DNA of 6,445 nucleotides, from positions 1 to 6,445 of the forward strand of contig DOKV01000188.1 in NCBI GenBank assembly GCA_003510765.1. Reading direction: 5' to 3'. Below are positions 1-6,445 of this stretch, one piece after another; the stretch's first letter is position 1, and the number at the start of each line of letters is the position of its first letter. Made by a program: the position numbers and the translations under genes. The stretch comes from Clostridiaceae bacterium. GTDB lineage: Bacteria > Bacillota > Clostridia > Clostridiales > Clostridiaceae. Below the pieces are notes generated by a model. The model was given only the letters and a program-made list of their open reading frames with translations, did no database searches and had not been told where the DNA came from.

Positions 1-3000
1 CAGAGTTTCAGCAAGAAGCCAAGAAACTGGATCAAGAATTAAAAGACATGCTAGGCCTAACGCTCTCTTCAAGAATGGTGCACCTGTACCAGGTGGAGGG
101 GCTTTCTGAAGAGGAGATGGCCCAGCTCACCCCATTGGTTTTTAGTGACCCATCTTTGGATGTGGTGCATGAGAAGCCTTTTTCTTTTTTAGCACAGCCC
201 CATTTTATCCTGGAGCTCTTGCCAGGGCAATTTGATCAACGTGCAGAGGCCGTAAAGGAGTGTGCAGAACTCATCTTAAATCGGCGTAACATAGCCGTTC
301 GATATAAAACGGTGTATGTCTTTGACGGTGTGGATACGAAGACTTTAGATAAGCTTTGCACTTACTTATTAAATCCCGTGGAAAAAAGGCGTGGGGAAAT
401 GGAATCCTCCTTTGAACCTTCCGTAGAATGGACCCAAGAAGAGACCGTCCTCCAAGGCTTTGTAGAGGCATCCCAGAGTGCTTTGGAGAACTTTCTAAAA
501 GAGTATCATTTGGCCATGTCTCTTTCAGATCTCACCATGATTCAAGGGTGCTTTAAAGAGGAAGGACGGGAGCCAAACCTCACAGAAGTGAAGGTACTGG
601 ATACCTATTGGTCTGATCATTGCCGTCATACCACCTTCATGACCACCCTGGAAGAGGTGGATCTAGAAGAAGCAGATCCCTCTGTGCAAAAAGCCTATGG
701 GCTCTATGAAGCCCTTCGTCATGAACTGGGCTGGGAGAACAAACCTAGAACGCTTATGGATCTAGCCACCATTGGGGCCAAGGTGCTCAAAAAGCGGAGC
801 GTCATCACAGATTTAGATGAATCCGATGAAATCAACGCCTGCAGCATCCAGCGCACCCTTCGTACCCAAGAGGGACCAAAAGAAGCACTGATCATGTTTA
901 AAAATGAAACTCATAATCATCCCACAGAGATCGAACCCTTTGGCGGAGCGGCCACTTGTCTAGGAGGAGCCATCCGAGATCCCTTAAGTGGTCGAACCTA
1001 TGTCTATCAAGGCATGCGTATCACAGGAGCTGGAAACCCCAACGCATCTTTAGCGGATACCCGCCCAGGAAAACTCCCACAAAAGACCATCACCCAAATG
1101 GCTACCAAAGGGTTTTCCTCCTATGGCAATCAAATTGGTCTCACCACAGGTTTTGTGGAAGAGATTTACCATCCTGGCTATGAAGCCAAGAGGATGGAGA
1201 CCGGTGCAGTCATTGGGGCAAACCTGAAAGACCACGTGCATCGAGGCAAGCCCATGGAAGGAGACTTGATTGTTTTAATCGGTGGACGCACAGGACGTGA
1301 TGGCATCGGTGGCGCCACAGGTTCTTCCAAAGAACAGACCAGTTCCAGTGTGAGGCTTTCAGGCAGTGAAGTGCAAAAGGGCAATGCCGTGGAAGAGCGA
1401 AAGCTCCAAAGATTTTTTCGACAAGAACGAGCCACAGCCCTCATCAAAAAAGCCAATGACTTTGGGGCAGGCGGCGTTTCAGTGGCCATCGGTGAACTGG
1501 CGGACTCCTTAGATATTCACCTAGATCAAGTCCCCAAGAAATACCAAGGGCTTTCTCCCATGGACATTGCCCTGTCCGAGTCACAAGAACGCATGGCCGT
1601 GGTCCTCTCCCCAAATTCTCTTGGGGACTTTTTATCCCTTGCAAAGGAAGAAAACCTAGAGGCCACCGTTGTAGCCACCGTGACGTCCACAGGCGCCCTT
1701 AGAATGTACTATGGGGAACGTCTGGTGGTGGATCTGAAAAGAGCTTTCTTAAACTTGAACGGTGCCACAGCCAGAGCTTCAGTAAAAGTAGCCCCGGGGA
1801 AACAAAAAGAACACGCATCACCTGTGACCACCTTACAAGAAGGGCTCCAGGCCATGGATAATCTAGCTTATGCCTCTCAAAAGGGACTTCTGGAGAACTT
1901 TGATACCACCATCGGCTCTGGCACCTTACTTTTACCCTATGGCGGTAAAAATCAGGAAACCAAAAGCCCTGGTATGGCTGCATTGATCCCCCTGAAAGAT
2001 CTGACCACCTATGATGCTTCTTTGATGGCCTACGGTTTTGACCCAGAAAAAATGGAGCGTGACCCCTTTGTAGGCGCTCATGACGCCGTAGTGGAGAGCT
2101 TAGCCAAAATCCTAGCCATGGGTGGAGACTTACAAGGCATACGCCTCAGTTTCCAAGAATACTTTCGAAAACTAGGGGAGGACCCCTTCCAGTGGGGCAA
2201 ACCATTCTCCGCTTTATTAGGTGCTTTGCAAGCACAAATGGACTTTCAAGTACCGGCCATTGGTGGCAAGGACTCCATGTCAGGATCTTTTGAGGACCTT
2301 CATGTGCCCAATACCCTCATCTCCTTCGCCGTGAACACAGAACACATGGAAAAGCTCTTGACCAACGACTTAAAAGGCGGAGTCACAACAATTATGAAGC
2401 TCACTACCCCCAGAATAGATAACTTGTATGATCAAGAAGCCTTCAAAAGAAATGCGGCCTTCTTGATGGCTCAAAGGGACAAAGGACATCTTTTATCTGT
2501 GGATACCTTAAAAAAAGGCATCCTGCCCACCTTGGTAAATATGGCCTTGGGCAATGATGTGGGTGTACATCTTCTCCTTCATGGGGAAAACTTACTAGGC
2601 TACGACCCAGGGAGCTTTCTACTGGAAGTCCCCACAGAAAAAGTGCCAGAGCTTCTACTAGAAGGGGCAGAGCTTTCTTTGCGAGTTCTTGGGAAAACCC
2701 GTGAAAGAGCCTTCTTCAGCACAGAACAAGAAGAGATTGCCTTGGCCCAGTTCCTTAGAAAAGTAAAAGCGCCCTTACAGAGCGTCTTTCCATCCTTTGA
2801 AGCCCAAGGAGCGGTGCTGGAGGACTTCACCAGTACAATCACCCCCAAGGCACCCAAGAGACTAGTGGACAAGCCAAAGGTCCTGATCCCGGTGTTTGTT
2901 GGTACCAACTGTGAGATGGACCTAGAAAGGGTCTTCCGAAAAGAAGGGGCAGAGGTGACCACCTTTGTGCTCACCAGCGTGGAAGAGACTTTGCAAGAGT

Positions 3001-3683
3001 CCATCAAAGATTTTTGTGCACGACTAAGGGAAAGTGACCTCCTGATGCTTGCTGGAGGGTTCAGCGCCCAAGACGAGCCTGAAGGCTCTGGAAAATACAT
3101 CGCCAATTTTCTTCGGAACCCTCAGGTGAAAGAAGCCGTGGAAGATCTACTACGAAGAGACGGTCTTATTTTAGGCATATGTAATGGCTTCCAAGGCCTC
3201 ATAAAATCTGGCCTGCTGCCCTATGGGGAGATTCTTCCCCCAAAGGACACCATGCCCGTATTAACTTACAACACCTCAGCCAAACACATGTCTCGTATGG
3301 TGCAAACCAAGGTGATTTCAAGAAATACCCCTTGGATGAGCAAAGCATCCTTAGGGGATGTACACCATGTGCCCATTTCCCATGGAGAAGGGCGACTGGT
3401 GGTCTCAGAATTCCTTTTTCAGGAGCTGAAGAAAAAGGGTCAAGTGATCACACAATATGTCAATGAAAAAGGGCAGCCCACCATGGAAGCTCCTTACAAT
3501 CCCAATGGCTCCTACTACGCCATTGAAGGCCTCGCTTCACCTTGCGGAAAGATTTTTGGCAAAATGGGCCATTCCGAGCGCTGTGCAGAAGGCCTCTATC
3601 AAAACTATGCTGGACAATACTACTTAGACTTCTTTAAAGCAGGATTGGCCTACTTTAAAGACCAAAACAGGAGGGACTCATGA
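1..3683 (+). CDS. purL: Phosphoribosylformylglycinamidine (FGAM) synthase, single-chain type, 5'-partial
   Basis: This cytoplasmic enzyme converts FGAR, glutamine and ATP to FGAM in step 4 of IMP synthesis. The frame is open from base 3 to a TGA at 3681-3683, giving 1226 visible codons, numbered here from base 3. In order they show a PurS-like N-terminal domain (about 1-135), the SDHCRHTTF motif (204-212), FKNETHNHP (299-307), GIGGATGSS (434-442), DFGAGG (486-491), SESQERMA (525-532) and GGKDSMSG (754-761). A class I glutamine amidotransferase domain follows, with GTNCE (967-971), nucleophile Cys1060 in GICNGFQ, and His1190/Glu1192 in GHSER completing the triad. This is the large fused form, not separate PurS/PurQ/PurL. 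The ATG at 48 (residue 16) is probably internal: it has no Shine-Dalgarno, and the codons before it read EFQQEAKKLDQELKD, resembling the start of clostridial PurL as I remember it. Probably only a dozen or so codons are missing upstream. The stop overlaps the purE start. No frameshift or missing catalytic motif is seen. Confidence 0.96.
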   Translation, partial: EFQQEAKKLDQELKDMLGLTLSSRMVHLYQVEGLSEEEMAQLTPLVFSDPSLDVVHEKPFSFLAQPHFILELLPGQFDQRAEAVKECAELILNRRNIAVRYKTVYVFDGVDTKTLDKLCTYLLNPVEKRRGEMESSFEPSVEWTQEETVLQGFVEASQSALENFLKEYHLAMSLSDLTMIQGCFKEEGREPNLTEVKVLDTYWSDHCRHTTFMTTLEEVDLEEADPSVQKAYGLYEALRHELGWENKPRTLMDLATIGAKVLKKRSVITDLDESDEINACSIQRTLRTQEGPKEALIMFKNETHNHPTEIEPFGGAATCLGGAIRDPLSGRTYVYQGMRITGAGNPNASLADTRPGKLPQKTITQMATKGFSSYGNQIGLTTGFVEEIYHPGYEAKRMETGAVIGANLKDHVHRGKPMEGDLIVLIGGRTGRDGIGGATGSSKEQTSSSVRLSGSEVQKGNAVEERKLQRFFRQERATALIKKANDFGAGGVSVAIGELADSLDIHLDQVPKKYQGLSPMDIALSESQERMAVVLSPNSLGDFLSLAKEENLEATVVATVTSTGALRMYYGERLVVDLKRAFLNLNGATARASVKVAPGKQKEHASPVTTLQEGLQAMDNLAYASQKGLLENFDTTIGSGTLLLPYGGKNQETKSPGMAALIPLKDLTTYDASLMAYGFDPEKMERDPFVGAHDAVVESLAKILAMGGDLQGIRLSFQEYFRKLGEDPFQWGKPFSALLGALQAQMDFQVPAIGGKDSMSGSFEDLHVPNTLISFAVNTEHMEKLLTNDLKGGVTTIMKLTTPRIDNLYDQEAFKRNAAFLMAQRDKGHLLSVDTLKKGILPTLVNMALGNDVGVHLLLHGENLLGYDPGSFLLEVPTEKVPELLLEGAELSLRVLGKTRERAFFSTEQEEIALAQFLRKVKAPLQSVFPSFEAQGAVLEDFTSTITPKAPKRLVDKPKVLIPVFVGTNCEMDLERVFRKEGAEVTTFVLTSVEETLQESIKDFCARLRESDLLMLAGGFSAQDEPEGSGKYIANFLRNPQVKEAVEDLLRRDGLILGICNGFQGLIKSGLLPYGEILPPKDTMPVLTYNTSAKHMSRMVQTKVISRNTPWMSKASLGDVHHVPISHGEGRLVVSEFLFQELKKKGQVITQYVNEKGQPTMEAPYNPNGSYYAIEGLASPCGKIFGKMGHSERCAEGLYQNYAGQYYLDFFKAGLAYFKDQNRRDS
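3669..3674 (+). promoter_or_regulatory. Ribosome binding site of purE
   Basis: A perfect AGGAGG lies inside the last codons of purL, 5 bases before the ATG at 3680. It fixes that ATG as the purE start and supports re-initiation at the ATGA overlap. Confidence 0.85.
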
Positions 3684-4162
3684 AAGTATTAATTTTATTT
3701 GGCAGCCCCAATGATCAAGACGTCATGAAAAAAGCCAAGGATGTCTTAGATGTTTTTTCTGTAGAGAGTGCATCCTATGCCATCTCTGCCCATCGTGCAC
3801 CAGAGCTCTTAACAGAAGTTTTAGCCAAAAAGGAAAAAGAAGGCTATGAAGTTATTATTGCTGGAGCTGGCCTTGCGGCTCATCTTCCAGGAGTCGTGGC
3901 TTCCAAAACCATTCTGCCTGTCATCGGTGTGCCCTTAAAAGGCGCCCTGGAAGGCTTAGATGCCTTACTCTCCATCGTCCAGATGCCCAAGGAAATCCCC
4001 GTGGCCACCGTGGGCATCAACAATGCCGCCAACGCTGGGTACTTGGCAGTGTCTATTCTCTCTCTAAAATATCCTGCCCTTCAAGAAAAACTTGTCCAAT
4101 ACCGAAAGACTATGAAAGAAAAAATCAACGAAAATAACGCTATGGAGGTCCAGTATTCATGA
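3680..4162 (+). CDS. purE: N5-carboxyaminoimidazole ribonucleotide mutase, class I
   Basis: This 160-residue cytoplasmic protein is predicted to convert N5-CAIR to CAIR in step 6 of IMP synthesis; the family normally works as an octamer. Motifs seen are the phosphate loop GSPND (8-12), SAHRAP with the catalytic-type His38 (36-41), [11 protein letters not shown] (61-71), PVIGVP (80-85) and SIVQMP (98-103). SAHR and AGAGxAAHL mark class I; the class II CO2-using enzyme of Treponema type has SAHK and AGRSNALSG instead. The INNAANAG segment (113-120) resembles Thermotoga PurE more than E. coli PurE. One oddity is Asn11 in the loop usually written GSxSD, where most homologues have Ser. Class I enzymes usually take N5-CAIR made by PurK, but purC, not purK, comes next. 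The ATG overlaps the purL stop by 4 bases (ATGA), and the TGA at 4160-4162 overlaps the purC start in the same way. Confidence 0.96.
   Translation: MKVLILFGSPNDQDVMKKAKDVLDVFSVESASYAISAHRAPELLTEVLAKKEKEGYEVIIAGAGLAAHLPGVVASKTILPVIGVPLKGALEGLDALLSIVQMPKEIPVATVGINNAANAGYLAVSILSLKYPALQEKLVQYRKTMKEKINENNAMEVQYS
4144..4148 (+). promoter_or_regulatory. Ribosome binding site of purC
   Basis: GGAGG lies near the end of purE, 10 bases before the ATG at 4159. The next in-frame ATG, at 4165, would be 16 bases away, so this site favours 4159. Confidence 0.75.
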
Positions 4163-4860
4163 AGATGCTCTATGAAGGAAAAGCCAAACAAATCTATTAC
4201 ACAGAAAATCCAGAGGAAGTCCTTGTATATTACAAAGATGATGCCACCGCCTTTAACGGGGAAAAGAAAGGCAGCATCAATGACAAAGGCATCATGAACA
4301 ATAAAATCTCCTCTATGATCTACACTTATCTTGAGGAACATGGCATCCCCACCCATTTCATTGAACAATGCTCAGACCGCGAGCAGCGAGTGAAAAGAGT
4401 AGACATCATCCCCTTGGAAGTCATCGTGAGAAATGTGGCTGCAGGAAGCTTTTCCAAAAGGCTTGGTGTACCAGAAGGGACGGCCTTAAAAACCACCATC
4501 TACGAAATCTGTTATAAAAACGATGACTATGGAGACCCCCTCATCAATGATTCCCACGCGGTGGCTTTAGGTCTCTCCACCTACGCAGAGCTTCGAGACA
4601 TTCAAGAGATGACCAAAAAAATCAATGTGCTTCTACAAAACTTTTTCAAAAATCTTGGATTGATCTTGGTGGATTTTAAGATTGAATTTGGTAAAGATGC
4701 CCATGGACATTTACTCTTGGCCGATGAAATCAGCCCTGACACCTGTAGGCTCTGGGACGAACAAACCCTAGAGAAAATGGACAAGGATCGTTTTAGAAGG
4801 AATTTAGACAACGTCAAAGGTGCTTATGAGGAAGTCATAAGTAGAATGAAAAGAGGATAA
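4159..4860 (+). CDS. purC: Phosphoribosylaminoimidazole-succinocarboxamide (SAICAR) synthetase
   Basis: This 233-residue cytoplasmic enzyme joins aspartate to CAIR using ATP to give SAICAR, step 7 of IMP synthesis, so it uses the product of PurE directly upstream. The N-terminal nucleotide-binding part carries YEGKAKQIY (5-13) and [15 protein letters not shown] (26-40). Both classical SAICAR synthetase signatures are present: [15 protein letters not shown] (83-97) and LVDFKIEFG (170-178). [10 protein letters not shown] (125-134) and [13 protein letters not shown] (188-200) are further conserved active-site segments. The length is usual for the short bacterial form, with no fusion to PurE as found in animals. 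The start at 4159 overlaps the purE stop as ATGA and has a GGAGG 10 bases upstream. The TAA stop at 4858-4860 is followed after 3 bases by purF. Confidence 0.97.
   Translation: MKMLYEGKAKQIYYTENPEEVLVYYKDDATAFNGEKKGSINDKGIMNNKISSMIYTYLEEHGIPTHFIEQCSDREQRVKRVDIIPLEVIVRNVAAGSFSKRLGVPEGTALKTTIYEICYKNDDYGDPLINDSHAVALGLSTYAELRDIQEMTKKINVLLQNFFKNLGLILVDFKIEFGKDAHGHLLLADEISPDTCRLWDEQTLEKMDKDRFRRNLDNVKGAYEEVISRMKRG
4852..4857 (+). promoter_or_regulatory. Ribosome binding site of purF
   Basis: AGAGGA lies in the last codons of purC, immediately before its TAA and 6 bases before the ATG at 4864. It supports that ATG as the purF start and therefore the short propeptide in front of Cys12. Confidence 0.75.
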
Positions 4861-4863
4861 AAC

Positions 4864-6255
4864 ATGATAGAAATCTTGGACAAAATGAAAGAGGAGTGCG
4901 GCGTCTTTGGCATCACCATGAAAGAAGATACCGCCGCCTATGACGTGTACGATGGGCTCTATGCATTGCAACATCGTGGTCAAGAAAGCGCTGGCATTGC
5001 GGTACTTTCCCATGGAGATCTGAAACTTCGAAAGAGAATGGGTCTGGTGGCTCAAGCACTGGAGCCAGAGGATTTGGCTTACTTAACGGGGAGCATAGGC
5101 GTGGGCCACGTACGCTACTCCACCCAAGGGGATTCTAGTGTACTAAATGCCCAGCCCTTAACAGCCAAAAGTAAATTTGGTGCATTGGCCGTGGCTCACA
5201 ATGGAACCTTGGTGAACACAGAGCTCATTCGAAGTCTTTTGGAGGATAGTGGGGTCGTATTCCAAACGGATACAGATTCTGAAGTCATCGTCAATCTCAT
5301 TTCTAGAGGCATTCATAAGGGCCTTGAAAATGCCGTGCTTAGTGCCGTGCAAACGGTGAAAGGCAGCTTTGCCTTGGTCATTGCTTTTGAGGATAAACTC
5401 ATCGGCATACGTGATGCCTATGGCATACGTCCTTTGATCTTAGGCAAAAGGGGAGAGGATTATATTTTGGCCTCTGAGAGCTGCGCCATTGATACTGTCC
5501 AAGGTGAAATTGTCCGAGATATTCGTCCTGGAGAAATGGTGGTCATTGAAAAAGGACAGGTGAAATCCTATATGTACTCCGAAAAAACCAAACAACAAAC
5601 CTGTTCCTTTGAGTACATTTATTTTGCCCGACCAGACTCCATCATCGATGGCATCAGTGTACATGGTTTACGCATCAAAACAGGGGAACGGCTTTTTCAA
5701 GAAACACCCCTGGACGCAGATGTGGTCATTGGGGTCCCTGATTCAGGCTTGGCCGCGGCCATTGGCTATTCTAGAGCCTCTGGCATTCCCTTTGATGTGG
5801 GCTTTTCCAAAAACAAATACATTGGTCGAAGTTTTATCACCCCCAGTCAAGAGGCTCGGGTCAAGGCAGTCTTTTTAAAACTCAATGCCCAGAAAGATGT
5901 GGTGGCTGGGAAAAGGGTTCTCCTCATTGACGATTCCATTGTCCGGGGCACTACTTCCAAGTATTTGGTGGATCTCCTCTATAGAGCGGGGGCCAAAGAA
6001 GTACACTTTCTGGTGTCTTCGCCCATGGTGATGTTCCCCTGTTACTTTGGCATAGACACCCCTTATCGAGAAAACCTCATCGCTGCAAAAATGTCCAAAA
6101 AAGAAATCCAGGACTTCATTGGCAGCACTTCTTTACATTATCTTTCCACTGAAGGTCTCATAGAGGCTTTAGGGCATAGCAGCTTTTGCCTAGGCTGCTT
6201 TAGTGGGGTATACCCGCTTGGCGCACCCAATGAATTTTTGGAGGTACTTATATGA
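4864..6255 (+). CDS. purF: Amidophosphoribosyltransferase (glutamine PRPP amidotransferase), Fe-S type
   Basis: This enzyme makes phosphoribosylamine from PRPP and glutamine, the first committed and usually feedback-controlled step of purine synthesis. The 463-residue product has an N-terminal Ntn-type glutaminase domain with Cys12 in ECGVFGI, HRGQESAGIAV (37-47), RYSTQGDSS (84-92), AHNGTLVN (111-118) and TDTDSE (135-140). The C-terminal phosphoribosyltransferase domain has the PRPP motif LLIDDSIVRGTTS (353-365). The 11 residues before Cys12 match a Bacillus-type propeptide, expected to be removed so that Cys becomes the N-terminal nucleophile. Cys247, Cys393, Cys442 and Cys445 sit in the contexts of the B. 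subtilis [4Fe-4S] ligands; subtracting 11 gives 236 and 382, the positions I recall for two of the Bacillus ligands. The start follows the purC stop by 3 bases, and the TGA at 6253-6255 overlaps purM. E. coli-type PurF lacks the cluster and propeptide. Confidence 0.97.
   Translation: MIEILDKMKEECGVFGITMKEDTAAYDVYDGLYALQHRGQESAGIAVLSHGDLKLRKRMGLVAQALEPEDLAYLTGSIGVGHVRYSTQGDSSVLNAQPLTAKSKFGALAVAHNGTLVNTELIRSLLEDSGVVFQTDTDSEVIVNLISRGIHKGLENAVLSAVQTVKGSFALVIAFEDKLIGIRDAYGIRPLILGKRGEDYILASESCAIDTVQGEIVRDIRPGEMVVIEKGQVKSYMYSEKTKQQTCSFEYIYFARPDSIIDGISVHGLRIKTGERLFQETPLDADVVIGVPDSGLAAAIGYSRASGIPFDVGFSKNKYIGRSFITPSQEARVKAVFLKLNAQKDVVAGKRVLLIDDSIVRGTTSKYLVDLLYRAGAKEVHFLVSSPMVMFPCYFGIDTPYRENLIAAKMSKKEIQDFIGSTSLHYLSTEGLIEALGHSSFCLGCFSGVYPLGAPNEFLEVLI
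6240..6244 (+). promoter_or_regulatory. Ribosome binding site of purM
   Basis: GGAGG lies within the final codons of purF. It is 7 bases from the ATG at 6252 and 10 from the next in-frame ATG at 6255, so it is compatible with either start but better spaced for 6252. Confidence 0.75.
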
Positions 6256-6445
6256 TGGATTACAAATCTTCCGGGGTAAATATTGAAGAAGGCTACGCTT
6301 CTGTAGAAAAAATCAAAGATTATGCCAAGAGGACCTTAAGTCCTTTGGTACTAAATCATCTAGGCTCCTTTGCAGGTATGATGGAACTGCCAGAAGGGTA
6401 CCAGAAACCTGTGCTCATCTCTGGCACCGATGGTGTGGGGACAAA
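6252..6445 (+). CDS. purM: Phosphoribosylformylglycinamidine cyclo-ligase (AIR synthetase), 3'-partial
   Basis: The first 64 codons of a gene that runs off the right edge. The product is predicted to cyclise FGAM to AIR with ATP, step 5 of IMP synthesis, using the product of PurL encoded at the other end of the window. Visible family features are YKSSGVNIEEGYASVEKIK (4-22), the KRTLSPLVLNHLGSFAGMMELP stretch around residues 27-48, and the nucleotide-binding SGTDGVGT (57-64) at the cut. Full-length PurM is about 340 residues, so roughly 80 percent is missing. Two ATG codons stand in tandem at 6252 and 6255; 6252 is chosen because it makes the same ATGA overlap with the upstream stop as at two other junctions and is well spaced from the GGAGG. 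The one-residue difference has no functional consequence that I can infer. Confidence 0.93.
   Translation, partial: MMDYKSSGVNIEEGYASVEKIKDYAKRTLSPLVLNHLGSFAGMMELPEGYQKPVLISGTDGVGT

Noticed and set aside
1178..1489. Minus-strand open frame of 103 codons antisense to the PurL nucleotide-binding region
   Set aside because: The opposite strand encodes intact PurL motifs (GIGGATGSS, DFGAGG). The antisense product resembles no family I know and is a by-product of codon use.
2600..3106. Minus-strand open frame of 168 codons antisense to purL
   Set aside because: It lies wholly within the conserved PurL coding region, has a Ser/Leu-rich composition typical of a reverse-frame shadow, and shows no recognisable domain.
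4081..4368. Minus-strand open frame of 95 codons spanning the purE/purC junction
   Set aside because: It is antisense to two well-supported genes, and its hydrophobic, Phe-rich composition follows from Lys/Glu-rich coding on the other strand.
3660..4870. Possible internal promoter or terminator near the purL/purE, purE/purC and purC/purF junctions
   Set aside because: I saw no convincing -35/-10 pair or GC-rich hairpin followed by a T run. The junctions are overlaps or a 3-base gap.
5403..5430. Short direct repeat GGCATACGT, two copies 18 bases apart
   Set aside because: Both copies encode the Gly-Ile-Arg of the conserved PurF segment GIRDAYGIRP; the repeat comes from protein sequence.
5609..5878. 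Alternative + frame of 89 codons inside purF
   Set aside because: It overlaps the conserved phosphoribosyltransferase domain of PurF in another frame and has no recognisable motif.

Overview
The window is a tightly packed stretch of a de novo purine (IMP) biosynthesis operon, all on the + strand, in the order purL - purE - purC - purF - purM. It is cut at both ends: purL lacks its first few codons and purM is present only as its first 64 codons. There is no non-coding stretch longer than 3 bases, so any operon promoter, leader, riboswitch, operator or terminator lies outside the window.

The organism is most likely an anaerobic Firmicute of the class Clostridia. Three things point there: single-chain PurL with the clostridial-type N-terminal region and C-terminal 'KMGHSER' motif; PurF of the Bacillus/Clostridium type with a cleavable propeptide and four cysteines placed as [4Fe-4S] ligands; and strong AGGAGG/GGAGG ribosome binding sites. 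GC content judged by eye is in the upper forties, which is rather high for Clostridium in the strict sense. I cannot name a genus.

Layout: 1-3683 purL (FGAM synthase, step 4); 3680-4162 purE (class I N5-CAIR mutase, step 6); 4159-4860 purC (SAICAR synthetase, step 7); 4864-6255 purF (PRPP amidotransferase, first committed step); 6252-end purM (AIR synthetase, step 5). Three of the four junctions are 4-base ATGA start/stop overlaps and the fourth is a 3-base gap. Every downstream gene has a Shine-Dalgarno sequence inside the end of the gene before it, which fits one polycistronic mRNA with translational coupling. The genes cover PRPP to PRA, FGAR to FGAM, FGAM to AIR, N5-CAIR to CAIR and CAIR to SAICAR. 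purD, purN, purH, purB and any purK are not in the window.

I found no sign of an undescribed system, mobile element, RNA gene, CRISPR array or long repeat. The points most worth attention are the misleading internal ATG of purL at 48, the coupled junctions, the apparently complete Fe-S ligand set and propeptide of PurF, and a PurE with an altered phosphate-loop residue and no adjacent purK.
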